A stretch of DNA of 7,502 nucleotides from assembly GCA_030613835.1 (NCBI GenBank), contig JAUWLH010000068.1, forward strand, positions 1 to 7,502. Direction: 5' to 3'. The DNA is from Candidatus Bathyarchaeota archaeon (lineage in GTDB: Archaea; Thermoproteota; Bathyarchaeia; TCS64). The position numbers and the translations under genes are program-made. The first letter of the stretch is position 1. Each line of letters opens with the position of its first letter. Below the pieces are notes generated by a model. It had not been told where the DNA came from and did not search any database. It was given only the letters and a program-made list of their open reading frames with translations. Positions 7,343 through 7,502 of the stretch are shown here, piece after piece.

Positions 7343-7356
7343 TTGGTACCAATTAT
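7339..7356. promoter_or_regulatory. Perfect 18-bp palindrome, candidate operator
   Basis: ATAATTGGTACCAATTAT is identical to its own reverse complement over all 18 bases, with GGTACC at the centre. It overlaps the candidate TATA box for rightward transcription and lies about 150 bases upstream of the leuS start. This is the layout of a binding site for a dimeric regulator that blocks a promoter. I do not recognise it as the site of a named family. A weak RNA hairpin (7-bp stem, 4-base loop) is possible but it is not followed by a convincing T run. Confidence 0.5.
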
Positions 7357-7365
7357 ATGGGATTA

Positions 7366-7502
7366 TTAGAGCAACGGAGTTACCATGTATAGAAGATTGT
7401 TAAGATTATCTTCGTTAAACTCTGGGTACGCAGGTGGACCAGGTCTAGATTGATGGAAACGCCACAGTACATGGAAAAGATGCTCCGAGTCCTCAGTCAA
7501 TT
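7366..7502 (-). CDS. Competing partial minus-strand frame (C-terminal end), unidentified
   Basis: The minus strand is open from the right edge to a TAA at 7366, 44 codons ending in NNLLYMVTPLL, in the same codon register as the plus-strand frame at 7453. If real, it would be the 3' end of a gene upstream of leuS in the same direction, leaving 179 bp between its stop and the leuS ATG. Against it, its last 18 or so codons are AT-rich, unlike coding DNA elsewhere in the window, and no family is recognisable. Confidence 0.22.
   Translation of the reverse strand, partial: LTEDSEHLFHVLWRFHQSRPGPPAYPEFNEDNLNNLLYMVTPLL
7385..7453 (+). CDS. Possible 22-codon small ORF or leader peptide
   Basis: An ATG at 7385 follows a GGAG (7376-7379) with 5-base spacing and opens a 22-codon frame. 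Its product begins MYRRLLRLSSLNSGY and ends GGPGLD. The TGA stop shares its last base with the ATG at 7453 (TGATG), an arrangement suggesting translational coupling if both are translated. Five of 22 codons are Leu (TTG, three TTA, CTA), whereas neighbouring genes mostly use CTC, CTG and TTG. The ORF is too short for coding statistics, and a minus-strand frame overlaps it. I do not recognise the peptide. Confidence 0.2.
   Translation: MYRRLLRLSSLNSGYAGGPGLD
7453..7502 (+). CDS. Possible partial CDS start, unidentified
   Basis: A plus-strand ATG at 7453 opens a frame to the window edge, 16 complete codons reading METPQYMEKMLRVLSQ. An AGGT lies 8 bases upstream (7441-7444). Base composition becomes GC-richer from about 7421, as in the coding regions here, after the AT-rich stretch to the left. 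The amphipathic YMEKMLRVLSQ resembles the first helix of many small winged-helix regulators, but that is a guess from a very short segment. The same bases are open on the minus strand, so only one of the two is likely real. Confidence 0.35.
   Translation, partial: METPQYMEKMLRVLSQ

Noticed and set aside
7187..7502. tRNA or other structured RNA gene in the right intergenic region
   Set aside because: No T-loop GGTTCGA-type sequence or cloverleaf stems were found. The only strong symmetry is the 18-bp palindrome.

Overview
This window is an archaeal chromosomal segment. The evidence is an archaeal-type leucyl-tRNA synthetase, the KEOPS proteins Kae1 and Bud32 encoded together, ribosome-binding sites of the GGTGA/GAGGTA kind, TATA-like boxes at about the archaeal distance from starts, and TTG starts. 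Coding DNA is moderately GC-rich and gene-free stretches are clearly AT-rich. The lineage cannot be fixed from sequence alone. A euryarchaeal or Thermoplasmata-like origin is possible, but that is a weak inference.

Layout, left to right. Positions 1-2246 hold a tightly packed minus-strand operon, transcribed leftward: kae1, then bud32 (13-bp overlap), then a RdgB/HAM1-type NTP pyrophosphatase gene (14-bp overlap), then after a 20-bp gap the start of a fourth, unrecognised gene that runs off the left edge. A divergent promoter region of about 108 bp (2247-2354) separates this operon from a plus-strand S9-family serine peptidase (2355-4256) with an N-terminal beta-propeller and a C-terminal alpha/beta-hydrolase domain. 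The peptidase gene meets the minus-strand leuS (4268-7186) tail to tail with only 11 bp between the stop codons.

The right end (7187-7502) is AT-rich. It carries the leuS ribosome-binding site and probable promoter, then a perfect 18-bp palindrome overlapping a rightward TATA-like box. Beyond that lie small open frames on both strands that cannot be resolved: a 22-codon plus-strand ORF, a plus-strand frame starting at 7453, and a competing minus-strand frame ending at 7366.

Functionally the window is mostly translation quality and housekeeping: tRNA t6A modification (Kae1, Bud32), tRNA charging (LeuRS), removal of damaged purine nucleotides (RdgB/HAM1) and peptide turnover (S9 peptidase). 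I found no mobile element, CRISPR array, tRNA or rRNA gene, and no clear novel system. The most interesting parts are the operator-like palindrome with the unresolved frames at the right edge, and the unidentified fourth gene of the KEOPS operon at the left edge.
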